DNA of 64,000 nucleotides from Beduini massiliensis (GCF_000829905.1 NZ_CDPP01000006.1:434001-498000); one strand, 5' to 3'. Positions 18,873 through 29,056 are shown, numbered from the stretch's first letter. Notes: generated by a model not told the origin, from the sequence alone. Translations and numbers: made by a program.

Positions 18873-19840
18873 CGATGCTGAAAGCTTTAACTAAACAAAA
18901 AAAGATTATTTTGCTTACTGCCCTAGTGTTATTAACGGTTTGTCTGCTTTATTTGCTGCCCCAGTTAAATGCCTCAAACTATCAATATTTCTTAAATAAA
19001 AGAGGAACTAAGATTATAGCGATCTTATTAACCGGCTTTAGTATTGGGGTATCTGCATTATCCTTTCAGACAATTACCAATAATAAGCTGATTACCCCTA
19101 ATGTGATGGGCTTGGAATCACTTTACATGTTTATTCAAACGTTCATCATCTTTATTTGGGGAAGCAAAGAACTTTCAATGATGACAAGCTATACTCAGTT
19201 CTTCTTATCCATTGGGTTCATGATGATGGCTTCATGGGGTCTGTTTAATCTTGTCTTCAAAAAAGAAAATCAGGATATCTATCGATTAGTATTAACAGGA
19301 ATGGTCTTAGGCAGTCTCTTTGGGGGATTATCTTCATTCATGCAGGTATTACTAGACCCCAATGAGTTTACCATTCTGCAAGGTAAGATGTTTGCTTCCT
19401 TTAATAATGTAAATGTCTCCTTGTTAGGCATCAGCTGTCTGCTGATCTTGCCTTGCAGTTATATCCTGATCAAAGACCGTCATGCCTTAAATGTATTATC
19501 ATTGGGCAGAAGTTCTTCTATTAATCTAGGTGTAAATTATTATCGTTTAGTCAAAAGACAGTTAATGATGAGTGCGGTCCTCATCTCCATTTCCACCGCT
19601 TTAGTAGGACCGATTACCTTTTTAGGAATCTTAGTAGTTTCTTTGACAAGAAAATTACTCAATACTTATCGCCATCAGGAAATGATGATTGAAGTAACAC
19701 TGCTTAGCGGCACATTCTTATTGGCTGCCACTTATTTAGTTGAACGTGTCTTTTCATTTAATACGACCGTCAGTGTTATCATTAACTTCATCGGCGGAGT
19801 GTATTTTATCTATCTAATTATAAAGGAGCGACAAAAATGA
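18869..19840 (+). CDS. Siderophore ABC transporter permease 2 (FecCD family)
   Basis: A 323-residue second FecCD-type permease, partner of the first. Conserved segments are NKLITPNVMGLESL near residue 70 and VGPITFLGILVVSL near 250. Start and stop overlap its neighbours by ATGA on both sides, so the four genes are translationally coupled. AGGAGGAAAAAAAG is its site. The closest general layout is the YclN-O-P-Q petrobactin or similar catecholate uptake system, but the siderophore itself cannot be assigned. Confidence 0.9.
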   Translation: MTMLKALTKQKKIILLTALVLLTVCLLYLLPQLNASNYQYFLNKRGTKIIAILLTGFSIGVSALSFQTITNNKLITPNVMGLESLYMFIQTFIIFIWGSKELSMMTSYTQFFLSIGFMMMASWGLFNLVFKKENQDIYRLVLTGMVLGSLFGGLSSFMQVLLDPNEFTILQGKMFASFNNVNVSLLGISCLLILPCSYILIKDRHALNVLSLGRSSSINLGVNYYRLVKRQLMMSAVLISISTALVGPITFLGILVVSLTRKLLNTYRHQEMMIEVTLLSGTFLLAATYLVERVFSFNTTVSVIINFIGGVYFIYLIIKERQK

Positions 19841-20595
19841 TAGAAGTAAAACAAGTGACTAAAGTTTATGATCAATTCCCGGTCCTTAATGAAATCGATG
19901 TCTGTTTACCCGAAGAAAAGATCATTGCGTTTATCGGCAGCAACGGAACCGGAAAATCTACCCTGCTTTCGATTATCGGAAGAACATTGGAAAAAAACGG
20001 TGGTCACGTTTATATCGATGATATCGAATTAGCCCTATGGAAAAGTCAGGAATTGGCAAAACACCTTTCTATCCTACAGCAAGCACAACAGTCAATCGTT
20101 CGTCTGACTGTCGAAGAATTAGTGGGATTCGGACGTTTTCCTCACAGTCAAGGAAGATTAAGCCAAGAAGATCAACAGCATATCAATCGAGCGATTGCTT
20201 ATTTAGAACTCGATCATTTAAGAACACGCTATTTGGATGAATTGAGCGGCGGACAAAGACAGCTCGCTTATATTGCGATGGTCTTAGCTCAAGACAGTCA
20301 CTACATCTTCTTAGATGAACCCCTTAATAATTTAGATATGAAACATGCAACCCAAATCATGAAAGTATTACGTAAACTGGTGGATGAACTGCATAAAACT
20401 GTATTAGTCGTGATCCATGACATTAATTTTGTTTCGTATTACAGCGATCATATCATTGCCTTAAAAGAAGGAAAGATTGTCGCTCAGGGAAGTACGGATG
20501 AGATCATTCGTCCAGATGTATTAAAAGAAATTTATGATATCGAAATGACCATCAAAGAAATAGATGGAAAAAGATTTTGTTTATATTTTGAATAG
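19837..20595 (+). CDS. Siderophore ABC transporter ATPase (FecE family)
   Basis: A 252-residue importer ATPase: Walker A GSNGTGKST, Q-loop SILQQAQ, signature LSGGQRQLAYIAMVLAQ, Walker B YIFLDEPLNNLD, H-loop VIHDINF. The GRFPHSQGRL stretch after the Q-loop is typical of iron-siderophore importers. ATGA overlap with the preceding permease. Confidence 0.93.
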   Translation: MIEVKQVTKVYDQFPVLNEIDVCLPEEKIIAFIGSNGTGKSTLLSIIGRTLEKNGGHVYIDDIELALWKSQELAKHLSILQQAQQSIVRLTVEELVGFGRFPHSQGRLSQEDQQHINRAIAYLELDHLRTRYLDELSGGQRQLAYIAMVLAQDSHYIFLDEPLNNLDMKHATQIMKVLRKLVDELHKTVLVVIHDINFVSYYSDHIIALKEGKIVAQGSTDEIIRPDVLKEIYDIEMTIKEIDGKRFCLYFE

Positions 20596-20605
20596 GAGCA
20601 TAACA

Positions 20606-21541
20606 ATGAAAAAACATATGAAAAGAATAGTTACAGGAACACTTGCCTTACTGATGGCATTTGTATTAGTCGGGTGTCAAAGTGCCCCGGAAAAAACACC
20701 TTCAGAACAAAGCATTACGATTGAGCATCTTAAAGGAACCACCACCCTTAACAAAGAAGTGAAAAAAGCAGTTGTCTTTGATTTTGGCTTCTTAGATACA
20801 ATGAAAGTGATGGGAATCGACACTCAATTAGCACTTCCGGTTGCGAGTTTACCGGACTACTTATCGGAATATAAAAACGCCGTGAATGCCGGTGGAATCA
20901 AAGAGCCGGATTTAGAAGCCCTTTATACATTCAGCCCCGATGTGATTATTATTTCCGGCAGACAAAGTGATTATTATGATGAATTAAACAAGATTGCCCC
21001 TACGATTTATGTTGAAGTCAATGCCGAGACCTATTTAGAGGACGTGAAAAAGAATACAGAGATTGCCGCTAAAATCTTTAATGTTGAACATGCCGGAGAA
21101 AAAGCAATAACAGATTTAGAAGCACAAATTGAAGAAGCGAAAGCAACGATCGGTTCAACGGATCAGAAAGCCTTAATTCTTCTTACAAATGACGGAAATA
21201 TTTCTGCTTATGGTGCCGGTTCTCGTTTTGGTTTAATCCATGATCTTTTAGGCATTCCTACTGCCGATCCAGCCATTACGGTTTCAACCCACGGTCAAAG
21301 TGTCAATTATGAATATATCGCTAAGATTAATCCTGATATTTTATATGTCGTTGATCGTACACAAGTCGTAAGTGGAACAACTTCTGCCAATGCGACATTG
21401 GATAATGAACTGATTCGCCAAACTAATGCATATCAAAACAATAAAATCATTAACTTAACACCGGATTACTGGTACTTATCAAGTGGTGGGTTATTATCGG
21501 TTTCAGAAATGATCAAAGAAGCTGTTGCCCCCTTTAAATAG
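20606..21541 (+). CDS. Siderophore-binding lipoprotein
   Basis: A 311-residue solute-binding protein with a lipoprotein signal (MKKHMKRIVTG, hydrophobic core, lipobox LVGC) and a mature part of the class III periplasmic-binding-protein fold: a long central helix (EKAITDLEAQIEEAKATIG) joins two lobes. VGCQS gives the lipidated Cys around residue 25. Sequence layout fits iron-siderophore binding (YclQ/FatB-like). The ATG follows AGGAGCATAAC; the gene overlaps nothing upstream. Last gene of the iron operon. Confidence 0.9.
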   Translation: MKKHMKRIVTGTLALLMAFVLVGCQSAPEKTPSEQSITIEHLKGTTTLNKEVKKAVVFDFGFLDTMKVMGIDTQLALPVASLPDYLSEYKNAVNAGGIKEPDLEALYTFSPDVIIISGRQSDYYDELNKIAPTIYVEVNAETYLEDVKKNTEIAAKIFNVEHAGEKAITDLEAQIEEAKATIGSTDQKALILLTNDGNISAYGAGSRFGLIHDLLGIPTADPAITVSTHGQSVNYEYIAKINPDILYVVDRTQVVSGTTSANATLDNELIRQTNAYQNNKIINLTPDYWYLSSGGLLSVSEMIKEAVAPFK

Positions 21542-21542
21542 T

Positions 21543-21570
21543 AAAAGTCAGGCACTTGCCTGACTTTTTT
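21543..21570. terminator. Bidirectional terminator between the iron operon and the ROK gene
   Basis: AAAGTCAGGCA/TGCCTGACTTT perfect hairpin with T-run on the plus strand and an A-run that gives a T-run on the minus strand. Serves both convergent transcripts. Confidence 0.85.
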
Positions 21571-22549
21571 ACATAATCTTTTTCTTTAATAAAGAAAGGG
21601 TTAATTGGATGATGCCATTTAAGATTTGATCTTCTTTGCTTTCAATCAAAACTAAACGAGGAAGATGATTTTTAGGGATATAGTCCTCCATCTTGGATGC
21701 AATATAATCCAAATCCTTTTGCTGATAACCGCTGATACCGATAATAGCGGGATTGATGATGGCTGCCATAGACGTACAGATTTTCACCAAAAGATCTACC
21801 TGCTGTTTAACACTTAGATCAAAGACTTGACGCATTCCCTCTTCCGGGTAATACATGATCTCACCGGCAAAATGACTTGCTCCCTTTAGTAACTGCCCAT
21901 TGACATAGATTCCTGCCCCTAATCCCCGATCAATCAATACGATGCCTTTACTTGCCTCTTGTGGAACTTGAACGGCATAGCCCAAGACGGCCAGATTCAA
22001 ATCATTTTCAATTACGGTTGGCACTTCAAATATTGTCTGCAAACGTTTTGGCAGGTTCCCTAGTTCAAAGACATAGTCATTAGCATTATGAATATGATCA
22101 TCCTCAAGAATCCCGGCAATGCTGATGCCAATCGCTTTGATATTCGGATACTCTTTAAACAAAACCGCTACTTGTGCCTCTACTTTATCATCGTGATACT
22201 CTTTTTCTTCTGTAATCAAAGAATGTACCACATTTCCCGATAAATCCACAATACGGTAATCCATCTTAACATAATCTTCTTCCTGAACGGTAATAATTGT
22301 CAGAACCAATTCATGCTGTTCATTGATATAAAAGCGTTTTGCCCGACGTCCTCCTGTCGATTCACAATGAATGACATTCTTTATTTCCCCGCTGTCTATC
22401 AAAATTTTAAGGATATTCGTACATGATGCCAACGAAAGTTCAGTGGCCATACAAATCTCATTTTTAGTTAACCCATTATCTTTAAGCAGGGCGTTCCTTA
22501 CTAATTCAATATTCATCTTACGAATGTTCATCGTATTATTTACAGTCAT
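21569..22549 (-). CDS. ROK-family transcriptional regulator
   Basis: A 326-residue NagC/XylR-type protein. The N-terminal winged helix (about 8-70) contains LTKNEICMATELSLASCTNILK. The ROK part (about 80-326) retains the GLGAGIYVNGQLLKGA glycine motif, but the usual zinc-binding CxCGxxGC is absent; the stretch after FAGEI is short and lacks the cysteines. It is thus a regulator rather than a sugar kinase. Neighbours give no target; a sugar pathway is probable. Start at the ATG eight bases after GAGG. Confidence 0.85.
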   Translation of the reverse strand: MTVNNTMNIRKMNIELVRNALLKDNGLTKNEICMATELSLASCTNILKILIDSGEIKNVIHCESTGGRRAKRFYINEQHELVLTIITVQEEDYVKMDYRIVDLSGNVVHSLITEEKEYHDDKVEAQVAVLFKEYPNIKAIGISIAGILEDDHIHNANDYVFELGNLPKRLQTIFEVPTVIENDLNLAVLGYAVQVPQEASKGIVLIDRGLGAGIYVNGQLLKGASHFAGEIMYYPEEGMRQVFDLSVKQQVDLLVKICTSMAAIINPAIIGISGYQQKDLDYIASKMEDYIPKNHLPRLVLIESKEDQILNGIIQLTLSLLKKKIM

Positions 22550-22697
22550 TTCCCACACCTCTTTTTATTATTCTATCATAGAAATCGAAAACTCCAATTT
22601 CTTTTCTATCCATGAAATAAATTTCATCATTCATATCTTAACACATATAAAATGACTTAGGATTATGCTATAATGGGGGCGAAACAAGGAGGAACAT

Positions 22698-23636
22698 ATG
22701 AAAAGAAAAGTTTTGATTATGGGTGGCAGTTATTTTATCGGTAAGAGCATTGCCGAAACATTCAGTCAATTTGGAGATGACGTCTATGTCTTAAATCGTG
22801 GCAATCAGCCATTGAATAATCCAAATATCAAAGAACTTGTTTGTGATCGTGAGGATCAGGAACAGTTAAAAAGAGTATTAGAGGATCAGCATTTTGAAAT
22901 CATCGTCGATGTCAGTGCAACAAATAAAATACATTTACAATATTTAATTGAGTCTATACACACCGATCAGTTAGCTTCGTTTATCTTTATAAGTTCGAGT
23001 GCCGTTTATGATGTGGAGCATCTTTCCATCCCCTATAAGATCAGTGATCCATTAAAAGAAAACAAGTATTGGGGAGATTACGGAACGAATAAAATCGAGG
23101 CTGAAGCCTATTTAAAAACACAGCTGACACATAGTCAAATCATTATCTTACGTCCGCCGTATGTTTATGGAGAAAACAATTATGCACAACGTGAAAGCTT
23201 TATCTTTGACCATCTGGTGCATCATCGTCCAATCCTCATTCCGTGTCAAGGGGATACCTTGCTGCAATTTATTTATACGCATGACCTTGCGAAAATCTGT
23301 TTCGATCTTTCTTTAAAAAGTTTAGATCATCTTTCCATTTATAACGTTGGAAATAAAAAGCCGTTATCCATTAAAGAATGGATACTTGCGCTTGGCAAAG
23401 CGGCTCATGAAGACCCCATCTTTAAAGAATTTGATTACTTAAAGCATGGTTACACGATTCGTGATTTCTTTCCTTTCCATGATTATGACAATGTCTTAGA
23501 GATCAATCTGGATTTTGAGGAAACGCCTTTTATCGAAGGGGCACGTGCTGCCTTTGCTTGGTATCAAAAAACGCCTATCGAATTTAAAAAGAATGTTCGT
23601 CAAAATGAAGAAGAAATTATCAATCAATATTTTTAA
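22698..23636 (+). CDS. NAD(P)-dependent epimerase/dehydratase, extended SDR family
   Basis: A 312-residue Rossmann protein. The nucleotide-binding motif is GGSYFIG, a serine triad member sits in FISSSAVYD, and the active-site pair is Y-GTN-K in DYGTNKIEAE. RPPYVYGENNY is the downstream substrate loop of the extended SDR class. Substrate unknown, presumably a nucleotide sugar or modified ribonucleoprotein-type ligand as in CSP41-like members. ACAAGGAGGAACAT precedes the ATG, and TATAAT lies at about 22670. Confidence 0.85.
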   Translation: MKRKVLIMGGSYFIGKSIAETFSQFGDDVYVLNRGNQPLNNPNIKELVCDREDQEQLKRVLEDQHFEIIVDVSATNKIHLQYLIESIHTDQLASFIFISSSAVYDVEHLSIPYKISDPLKENKYWGDYGTNKIEAEAYLKTQLTHSQIIILRPPYVYGENNYAQRESFIFDHLVHHRPILIPCQGDTLLQFIYTHDLAKICFDLSLKSLDHLSIYNVGNKKPLSIKEWILALGKAAHEDPIFKEFDYLKHGYTIRDFFPFHDYDNVLEINLDFEETPFIEGARAAFAWYQKTPIEFKKNVRQNEEEIINQYF

Positions 23637-23642
23637 TAGTCA

Positions 23643-23669
23643 TGTGTTCTTAATGGAACACATTTTTTA
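23643..23669 (+). terminator. Terminator of the epimerase gene
   Basis: TGTGTTC-TTAAT-GGAACACA hairpin followed by six T. Confidence 0.8.
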
Positions 23670-23730
23670 TTTATATTTCTTTGTATACAATTTAATTTAT
23701 GGTAAACTATCAAAGAAAAGGAGTAAGTGC

Positions 23731-25065
23731 ATGAAAAATAATAAACAATATGGATTATTTACTGCCATTACCATGATTATTGGAATCTGTATTGGATCAG
23801 GAATATTCTTTAAAAGTGACAATATATTAGTTGCGACCAATGGAAGTATCTTTCTTGGTGTATGTCTCTTTGCTTTAGCCGCTTTTTCTATTATCTTTGG
23901 TAGTTTAACGATCGGACAGCTCGCCAGCCGCAGCGAGAACCCCGGTGGGATGATCACTTATGCCCAAGATTTTATTGGCGATCAGGCAGCTTGCAGTTTT
24001 GGCTGGTTTCAAACGTTTATCTATTATCCGACAATCACTGTTGTCGTCGCTTGGGTAATCGGAGTTTATACGGGAATCCTATTTCATTTAGACGCATCCT
24101 TGGAATTGGAAATAATGATCGGGTTAGCTTTTTTAACCCTATGCTTCATTTATAATGTTATCAGTCCGATGATTGGTAAAACCATCCAAAACGGAGCCAC
24201 GATCGTGAAAATGATTCCTTTATTTCTGCTGGGAATTTTAGGCATGGTCTTTGGTGATCCAATCGGGGGATTGACCCATGTGAGTACCAATGAACTTTTT
24301 TCAGTGACTTGGCTGACCGCTTTAGGTCCGATTGCCTATTCTTATGATGGTTGGATCGTTTCTACCTCTATTGCCCATGAGGTAAAAGATTCTAAAAAAA
24401 CATTGCCTAGAGCGTTAACGATTGCACCTTTGATCATTTTAATTATCTATGTTACCTATTTTGTGGGAATTTCATCTTACTTAGGACCACAGACCGTGAT
24501 GTCTTTAGGTGACCAGCATGTCAGTGTCGCCGCAAGTCAATTAGTCGGTGTTCAATTTTCTAAGATGATCGTGATCTTTGTCATTATCTCGGTAATGGGA
24601 ACCGTTAACGGTTTAGTGACCGGCTTTATCAGAACCCCCTACTCATTAGCTTTAAGAGAACATATGATGCCGTTTTCCAAGAAACTGACTGCGGGATTAT
24701 CGCACCATGGTGTTCCTATTTATTCGGCTGTATTTGCTTATGGATTAGCTGTCTTTTGGATGTTTGTCCATTACATAACCGCGAAATATCATCTATTGCC
24801 TAACAGCGATGTATCAGAGATTTCGATCGCAATTTCTTATCTTCTTTACATCATGCTTTATTATCAAGTTTATCGCTTATATAAAGCTAAAGAGATTATC
24901 GGTAAATTTAAAGGGATCATCTGTCCACTGTTAGCGACAGTAGGTTCACTCATCATCTTATCCGGCGGGATTCAAAGTTCTCTGTTTATCTATTACCTGA
25001 TTTTCTGTTTGTCTGTCATGTTGTTGGGACGTTCTTATTATTTGAAAAAATCAAAAGTTGTATAA
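23731..25065 (+). CDS. APC-superfamily amino-acid permease
   Basis: A 444-residue, twelve-helix transporter. Helix 1 carries the unwound IGICIGSGIFF motif of amino-acid/polyamine/organocation transporters, and GPIAYSYDGW in helix 6 is the second substrate-binding break. The best general match is the LAT/serine-type exchangers or YfnA-like permeases; the amino acid cannot be read off. Start at the ATG behind AAAAGGAGTAAGTGC. Single gene between two terminators. Confidence 0.87.
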   Translation: MKNNKQYGLFTAITMIIGICIGSGIFFKSDNILVATNGSIFLGVCLFALAAFSIIFGSLTIGQLASRSENPGGMITYAQDFIGDQAACSFGWFQTFIYYPTITVVVAWVIGVYTGILFHLDASLELEIMIGLAFLTLCFIYNVISPMIGKTIQNGATIVKMIPLFLLGILGMVFGDPIGGLTHVSTNELFSVTWLTALGPIAYSYDGWIVSTSIAHEVKDSKKTLPRALTIAPLIILIIYVTYFVGISSYLGPQTVMSLGDQHVSVAASQLVGVQFSKMIVIFVIISVMGTVNGLVTGFIRTPYSLALREHMMPFSKKLTAGLSHHGVPIYSAVFAYGLAVFWMFVHYITAKYHLLPNSDVSEISIAISYLLYIMLYYQVYRLYKAKEIIGKFKGIICPLLATVGSLIILSGGIQSSLFIYYLIFCLSVMLLGRSYYLKKSKVV

Positions 25066-25086
25066 TGAACATTATACACTTTTTTA
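25058..25086 (+). terminator. Terminator of the APC permease
   Basis: GTATAATG-AA-CATTATAC hairpin spanning the stop codon, then ACTTTTTT. Confidence 0.8.
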
Positions 25087-25164
25087 TTGATTTCTAATTC
25101 TGATACAACGTGGACAAATAAGTAAAATTAAGCTAAAGTGATACTATAGAAAAGAGGGAATCAC

Positions 25165-26652
25165 ATGGAAACATATATTATGGCCATTGACCAAGGGACT
25201 ACCAGTACCCGAGCCATTCTATTTGATAAAAAAACACAAGTCATCGGAATTGCACAAAAAGAATTGGAAAATTTTTATCCTCAGCCGGGCTGGGTCGAAC
25301 AAGATGCCAATGATATTTGGGCAAGTGTTGTCGGTGTGATGTTTGAAGTACTGGCAAAAACCGGAATTAAAGCCAAACAAATTGCCGCTATCGGAATGAC
25401 CAATCAAAGAGAAACAACCGTCGTTTGGGATAAAGCTGCTGGAAAACCTATTTATAATGCGATTGTTTGGCAGTCACGTCAAAGTGATCGCTATACGCAG
25501 CAATTAAAAGAAAATGGAAAAGAACCCTGGATCAAGCAAAAGACCGGATTATTATTAGATCCTTACTTTAGTGCCAGCAAGATTCGCTTTATCTTAGATG
25601 AAACCGATAGTCAGCAAAGAGCAGAAGCCGGAGAATTGCTTTTTGGAACGATTGACACTTGGCTGCTGTATAAACTGACTGAAGGAAAACAACATATGAG
25701 TGATGTATCGAATGCATCACGTACATTATTAATGAACTTAGAAACACTGGACTATGACGAAGAACTGCTTGCATTATGGAATATTCCCCGCTGCATGCTG
25801 CCGTCCATCGTAGATACCAGCAGGATCTATGGATATTGTGAAGGCTTATTTGATTGTCAAATCCCCATTTGCAGCATCGTCGGAGATCAGCAGGCAGCGT
25901 TATTTGGTCAGACTTGCTTTAAGGCGGGAGACGTGAAAAATACTTATGGAACCGGTTGTTTCCTATTAATGAATACAGAGGAGCATATCATTCATTCCAA
26001 AAATGGATTGGTAACTTCTGTGGGCTGGCGGATTAACGGAAAAGTCAATTATGTCTTAGAGGGTAGTGTCTTTATTGCCGGAGCTGCTGTACAATGGCTA
26101 AGAGACGGACTGAAAATTATTCGCAGTGCCGGCGAAAGTGAAGAACGGGCATACCTTGTTGAGGATAATGAGGGGGTCTATGTCGTTCCTTCCTTTACGG
26201 GATTAGGGGCCCCCTACTGGAAACCTCATGTCAAAGGAGCCATCTATGGCTTAACACGAGGAACCAAACAGGAACATATCATTCGGGCAACGTTAGAATC
26301 TTTAGCCTATCAGACCTCAGATGTTATTTCAGCGATGAAAGAAGATGCCAACTTGCAGTTAAATGAATTAAAAGTAGATGGCGGTGCTTCTATGAATCAA
26401 TTCCTATTGCAGTTTCAAAGCGATGTTTTAAACATCCCGGTCAAACCTGCGGTCATTCAAGAGACCACGGCATTAGGAGCTGCTTATTTAGCCGGATTAG
26501 CCATTGGCTATTGGAAAGATCAAAACGAAATCTGCCAGCTATGTCAAAACGGAACTGTTTATGAGCCTAAAATGGCAAAAAAAGAAAGAACAGATAAATT
26601 AAAACAATGGGATAAAGCCATCAAGGCGACCATTCTTTTTGGTGAAGAATAA
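25165..26652 (+). CDS. glpK: Glycerol kinase
   Basis: The 495-residue FGGY kinase converts glycerol to glycerol-3-phosphate. It shows the N-terminal DQGTTSTRAILFD phosphate loop, NQRETT and the W-Q-SRQSDR glycerol-binding region, GDQQAALFGQ, TYGTGCFLLMNT and the C-terminal DGGASMNQFLLQFQSD. These are specific for GlpK among FGGY kinases. The position of the HPr-phosphorylated His loop of Firmicute GlpK (around residue 230) reads IYGYCEGLF and has no histidine, so PTS activation may be missing. No glpF or glpD lies beside it. Confidence 0.95.
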   Translation: METYIMAIDQGTTSTRAILFDKKTQVIGIAQKELENFYPQPGWVEQDANDIWASVVGVMFEVLAKTGIKAKQIAAIGMTNQRETTVVWDKAAGKPIYNAIVWQSRQSDRYTQQLKENGKEPWIKQKTGLLLDPYFSASKIRFILDETDSQQRAEAGELLFGTIDTWLLYKLTEGKQHMSDVSNASRTLLMNLETLDYDEELLALWNIPRCMLPSIVDTSRIYGYCEGLFDCQIPICSIVGDQQAALFGQTCFKAGDVKNTYGTGCFLLMNTEEHIIHSKNGLVTSVGWRINGKVNYVLEGSVFIAGAAVQWLRDGLKIIRSAGESEERAYLVEDNEGVYVVPSFTGLGAPYWKPHVKGAIYGLTRGTKQEHIIRATLESLAYQTSDVISAMKEDANLQLNELKVDGGASMNQFLLQFQSDVLNIPVKPAVIQETTALGAAYLAGLAIGYWKDQNEICQLCQNGTVYEPKMAKKERTDKLKQWDKAIKATILFGEE

Positions 26653-26711
26653 ATATTTATTCACAAGTAGCCTATATTTGGAGTATGATAAAGATAATGG
26701 AGGAATAAATT

Positions 26712-27839
26712 ATGGAAAAATCAAAAGTATATTTTACAGACTTGCGTGCTCGTCCGGGAACCAGTCTGCCTCAAAAGTTAGAAAAGTTAATTCGCAAAGC
26801 GGGAATTGGTGATATCGATTTTGATAAAAAGATGGTCGCTATCAAGATTCACTTTGGAGAACCCGGAAATCTTTCTTATTTAAGACCTAATTATGCTAAG
26901 GTGGTGGCAGATGTCGTTAAATCATTAGGGGGATCACCGTTTCTAACGGACTGCAACACGTTATATGTCGGGCGCAGAAAAAATGCCTTGGATCACTTGG
27001 AAGCTGCCTATGAAAATGGATTCTCTCCTTTTTCTACAGGTTGCCATGTGATTATCGGAGATGGTTTAAAAGGAACTGATGATATCGAGGTACCGGTTGT
27101 CGGCGGAGAATTAGTAAAAAGCGCTAAAATTGGCAGAGCCGTTATGGATGCCGATGTCTTTATTACCTTAAGTCATTTCAAAGGTCATGAATTGACCGGA
27201 TTTGGCGGATGTTTAAAGAATGTTGGGATGGGCTGCGGAAGCCGTGCCGGAAAAATGGAACAGCATAATTCCGGAAAACCTACTGTCGATCACTCTAAAT
27301 GTGTAGGCTGCCGTTTCTGTGCTAAGAATTGTGCACATGGTGCCATCAGTTTTGGGGAAGATCATAAAGCGACGATCGACCACTCTAAATGTGTTGGCTG
27401 CGGACGTTGCTTGGGATCATGTAATTATGATGCGATTCACAATGACAACGACAGTGCCGTAGATGATTTAAGCAAAAAAATCGCTGAATATTCAAAAGCC
27501 GTATTGGATGGCAGACCTGCTTTCCACATCAATTTAGTTATTGATGTTTCACCTTACTGTGATTGTCATGGAGAAAACGACTTGCCGATCATTCCTGATG
27601 TCGGAATGTTCGCCAGCTTTGATCCGGTTGCATTAGATCAAGCCTGCGCCGATGCCTGCAACCATATGACACCGATCCAAGGAAGTCTGCTTGATGAAAA
27701 TACACACGCAAATGGGTTCTGTGATCATCATGACCATTTCAAAAATACAACTCCAATCACCGATTGGAAAGTATGTTTGGAACACGCAGAAAAACTTGGT
27801 TTAGGTCATCGTGAATATGAAATTATTGAAGTAAAATAA
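26712..27839 (+). CDS. DUF362 protein with two [4Fe-4S] clusters
   Basis: A 375-residue protein: DUF362 domain (about 1-180 and 260-375) with an inserted bacterial ferredoxin domain (about 190-245) carrying CVGCRFCAKNC and CVGCGRCLGSC, which bind two [4Fe-4S] clusters. Family members are common in anaerobes and are assumed to be electron carriers, but no reaction is established. GGAGGAATAAAT precedes the ATG, with TATGAT upstream. Stands alone. Confidence 0.88.
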   Translation: MEKSKVYFTDLRARPGTSLPQKLEKLIRKAGIGDIDFDKKMVAIKIHFGEPGNLSYLRPNYAKVVADVVKSLGGSPFLTDCNTLYVGRRKNALDHLEAAYENGFSPFSTGCHVIIGDGLKGTDDIEVPVVGGELVKSAKIGRAVMDADVFITLSHFKGHELTGFGGCLKNVGMGCGSRAGKMEQHNSGKPTVDHSKCVGCRFCAKNCAHGAISFGEDHKATIDHSKCVGCGRCLGSCNYDAIHNDNDSAVDDLSKKIAEYSKAVLDGRPAFHINLVIDVSPYCDCHGENDLPIIPDVGMFASFDPVALDQACADACNHMTPIQGSLLDENTHANGFCDHHDHFKNTTPITDWKVCLEHAEKLGLGHREYEIIEVK

Positions 27840-27842
27840 ACT

Positions 27843-27888
27843 AAAAAAAGTCAATGCGCTTATTTACTAAGCCCATTGACTTTTTTAT
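27843..27888. terminator. Bidirectional terminator
   Basis: AAAAAGTCAATG/CATTGACTTTTT with inner GCTTA/TAAGC, A-run on one side and T-run on the other; serves the DUF362 gene and the convergent M20 hydrolase. Confidence 0.85.
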
Positions 27889-29045
27889 TTGATAAGCGTT
27901 GGCTCTAAATACACCTGCAATGCAGTATATGCCATCGTCTTTATGGCAATCGCAAGAGTCTGATAAGCTAACGCTCCGCTGACACAGGTTAAGAAGTCTT
28001 CGTTATGAGCATAAACAGGCGGATTTGCTCCGGTATTTAACTCAATATAGCAAGTCGGACATACATGAGAAACATTGCCGATATCACTTGATCCCGATGC
28101 ATTCTCATCGTTTTCCACAAAATCCCTAATCCCTAAATCTTCCAACGTTGTTTTGGCTAAAGCGATTAATCCTTGATGGTTAATCAAATCATCATAAGAA
28201 TTTTCGAAATGACGATAGGTAAGTTTAGCCCCTGTCATTAATTCTGCTCCTTTTGCACAATTAATGACTTTTTGCGTTAATTCATCCAAATACGCTCTTT
28301 TTTTAGCACGGATGTAAAACTGACATTGCGCCTTATTCGGAACGGTATTGGCAGCCTGTCCGCCATTGGTAATGATTCCATGTACACGGGCATCCGGCTG
28401 CATATGCTGACGCAAAGCATTAATCCCGGCATAGGTTAACTGAACGGCATCCAAAGCATTGACCCCACGTTCCGGATAAGCTGCAGCATGAGCCGCCACT
28501 CCCTCAAAATTAAATTCAATCGAATCAATCGCCAAGGTCACTACATTCAAATTATTTTCTGCACCTAAATGCATTTGAAAGGCAGCATCGATATCATCAA
28601 AGGCCCCACGGTCAACGAGATCGCATTTTCCACCGGTTGTCTCTTCTGCTGGTGTTCCGATCAACACAATTGTTCCGTTGAAATGTTCCTTTAACTGACT
28701 CAAAACCACACATGCACCATAAGTAGACGCTGCAATCCAGTTATGTCCGCATGCATGAGCTGTCTGATCACCTGATTCGCCATATCCCGGCAATGCATCA
28801 TATTCCGCTAAAAAAGCAATCTTCGGTCCTTCCCCACAATTCAGCTCCGCTCTAAAAGCAGTAGGTAAATCTAAATAAGGGTAAACTACTTCAAAGCCAT
28901 GTTCTCGAATTTTATCAACTAAATATTGCGAAGATAGAAATTCTTCATTGCCTAACTCCGGATGCGCATAAATATAATCGTTAACTTCTTTAAATTCTTC
29001 TAATAACGCTTCTGTTTTTGTATATACATATTCTTTTAATTCCAT
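27885..29045 (-). CDS. M20D-family amidohydrolase/aminoacylase
   Basis: A 386-residue metallohydrolase of the M20D group (AbgA/AbgB, hippurate hydrolase, N-acetyl-diaminopimelate deacetylase relatives). The motifs are AEYDALPGYG, HACGHNW and TPAEETTGGK with metal ligands, a dimerisation insert (about 180-290) and a final C-terminal His region (PVYAHNEDF). It lies 11 bp downstream of the YfcC-type transporter and shares its lysine riboswitch. The riboswitch suggests a lysine- or diaminopimelate-related substrate, for example an N-acyl amino acid or dipeptide brought in by the transporter; this is inference. Confidence 0.87.
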   Translation of the reverse strand: MELKEYVYTKTEALLEEFKEVNDYIYAHPELGNEEFLSSQYLVDKIREHGFEVVYPYLDLPTAFRAELNCGEGPKIAFLAEYDALPGYGESGDQTAHACGHNWIAASTYGACVVLSQLKEHFNGTIVLIGTPAEETTGGKCDLVDRGAFDDIDAAFQMHLGAENNLNVVTLAIDSIEFNFEGVAAHAAAYPERGVNALDAVQLTYAGINALRQHMQPDARVHGIITNGGQAANTVPNKAQCQFYIRAKKRAYLDELTQKVINCAKGAELMTGAKLTYRHFENSYDDLINHQGLIALAKTTLEDLGIRDFVENDENASGSSDIGNVSHVCPTCYIELNTGANPPVYAHNEDFLTCVSGALAYQTLAIAIKTMAYTALQVYLEPTLIK

Positions 29046-29056
29046 CTATAAGTCTC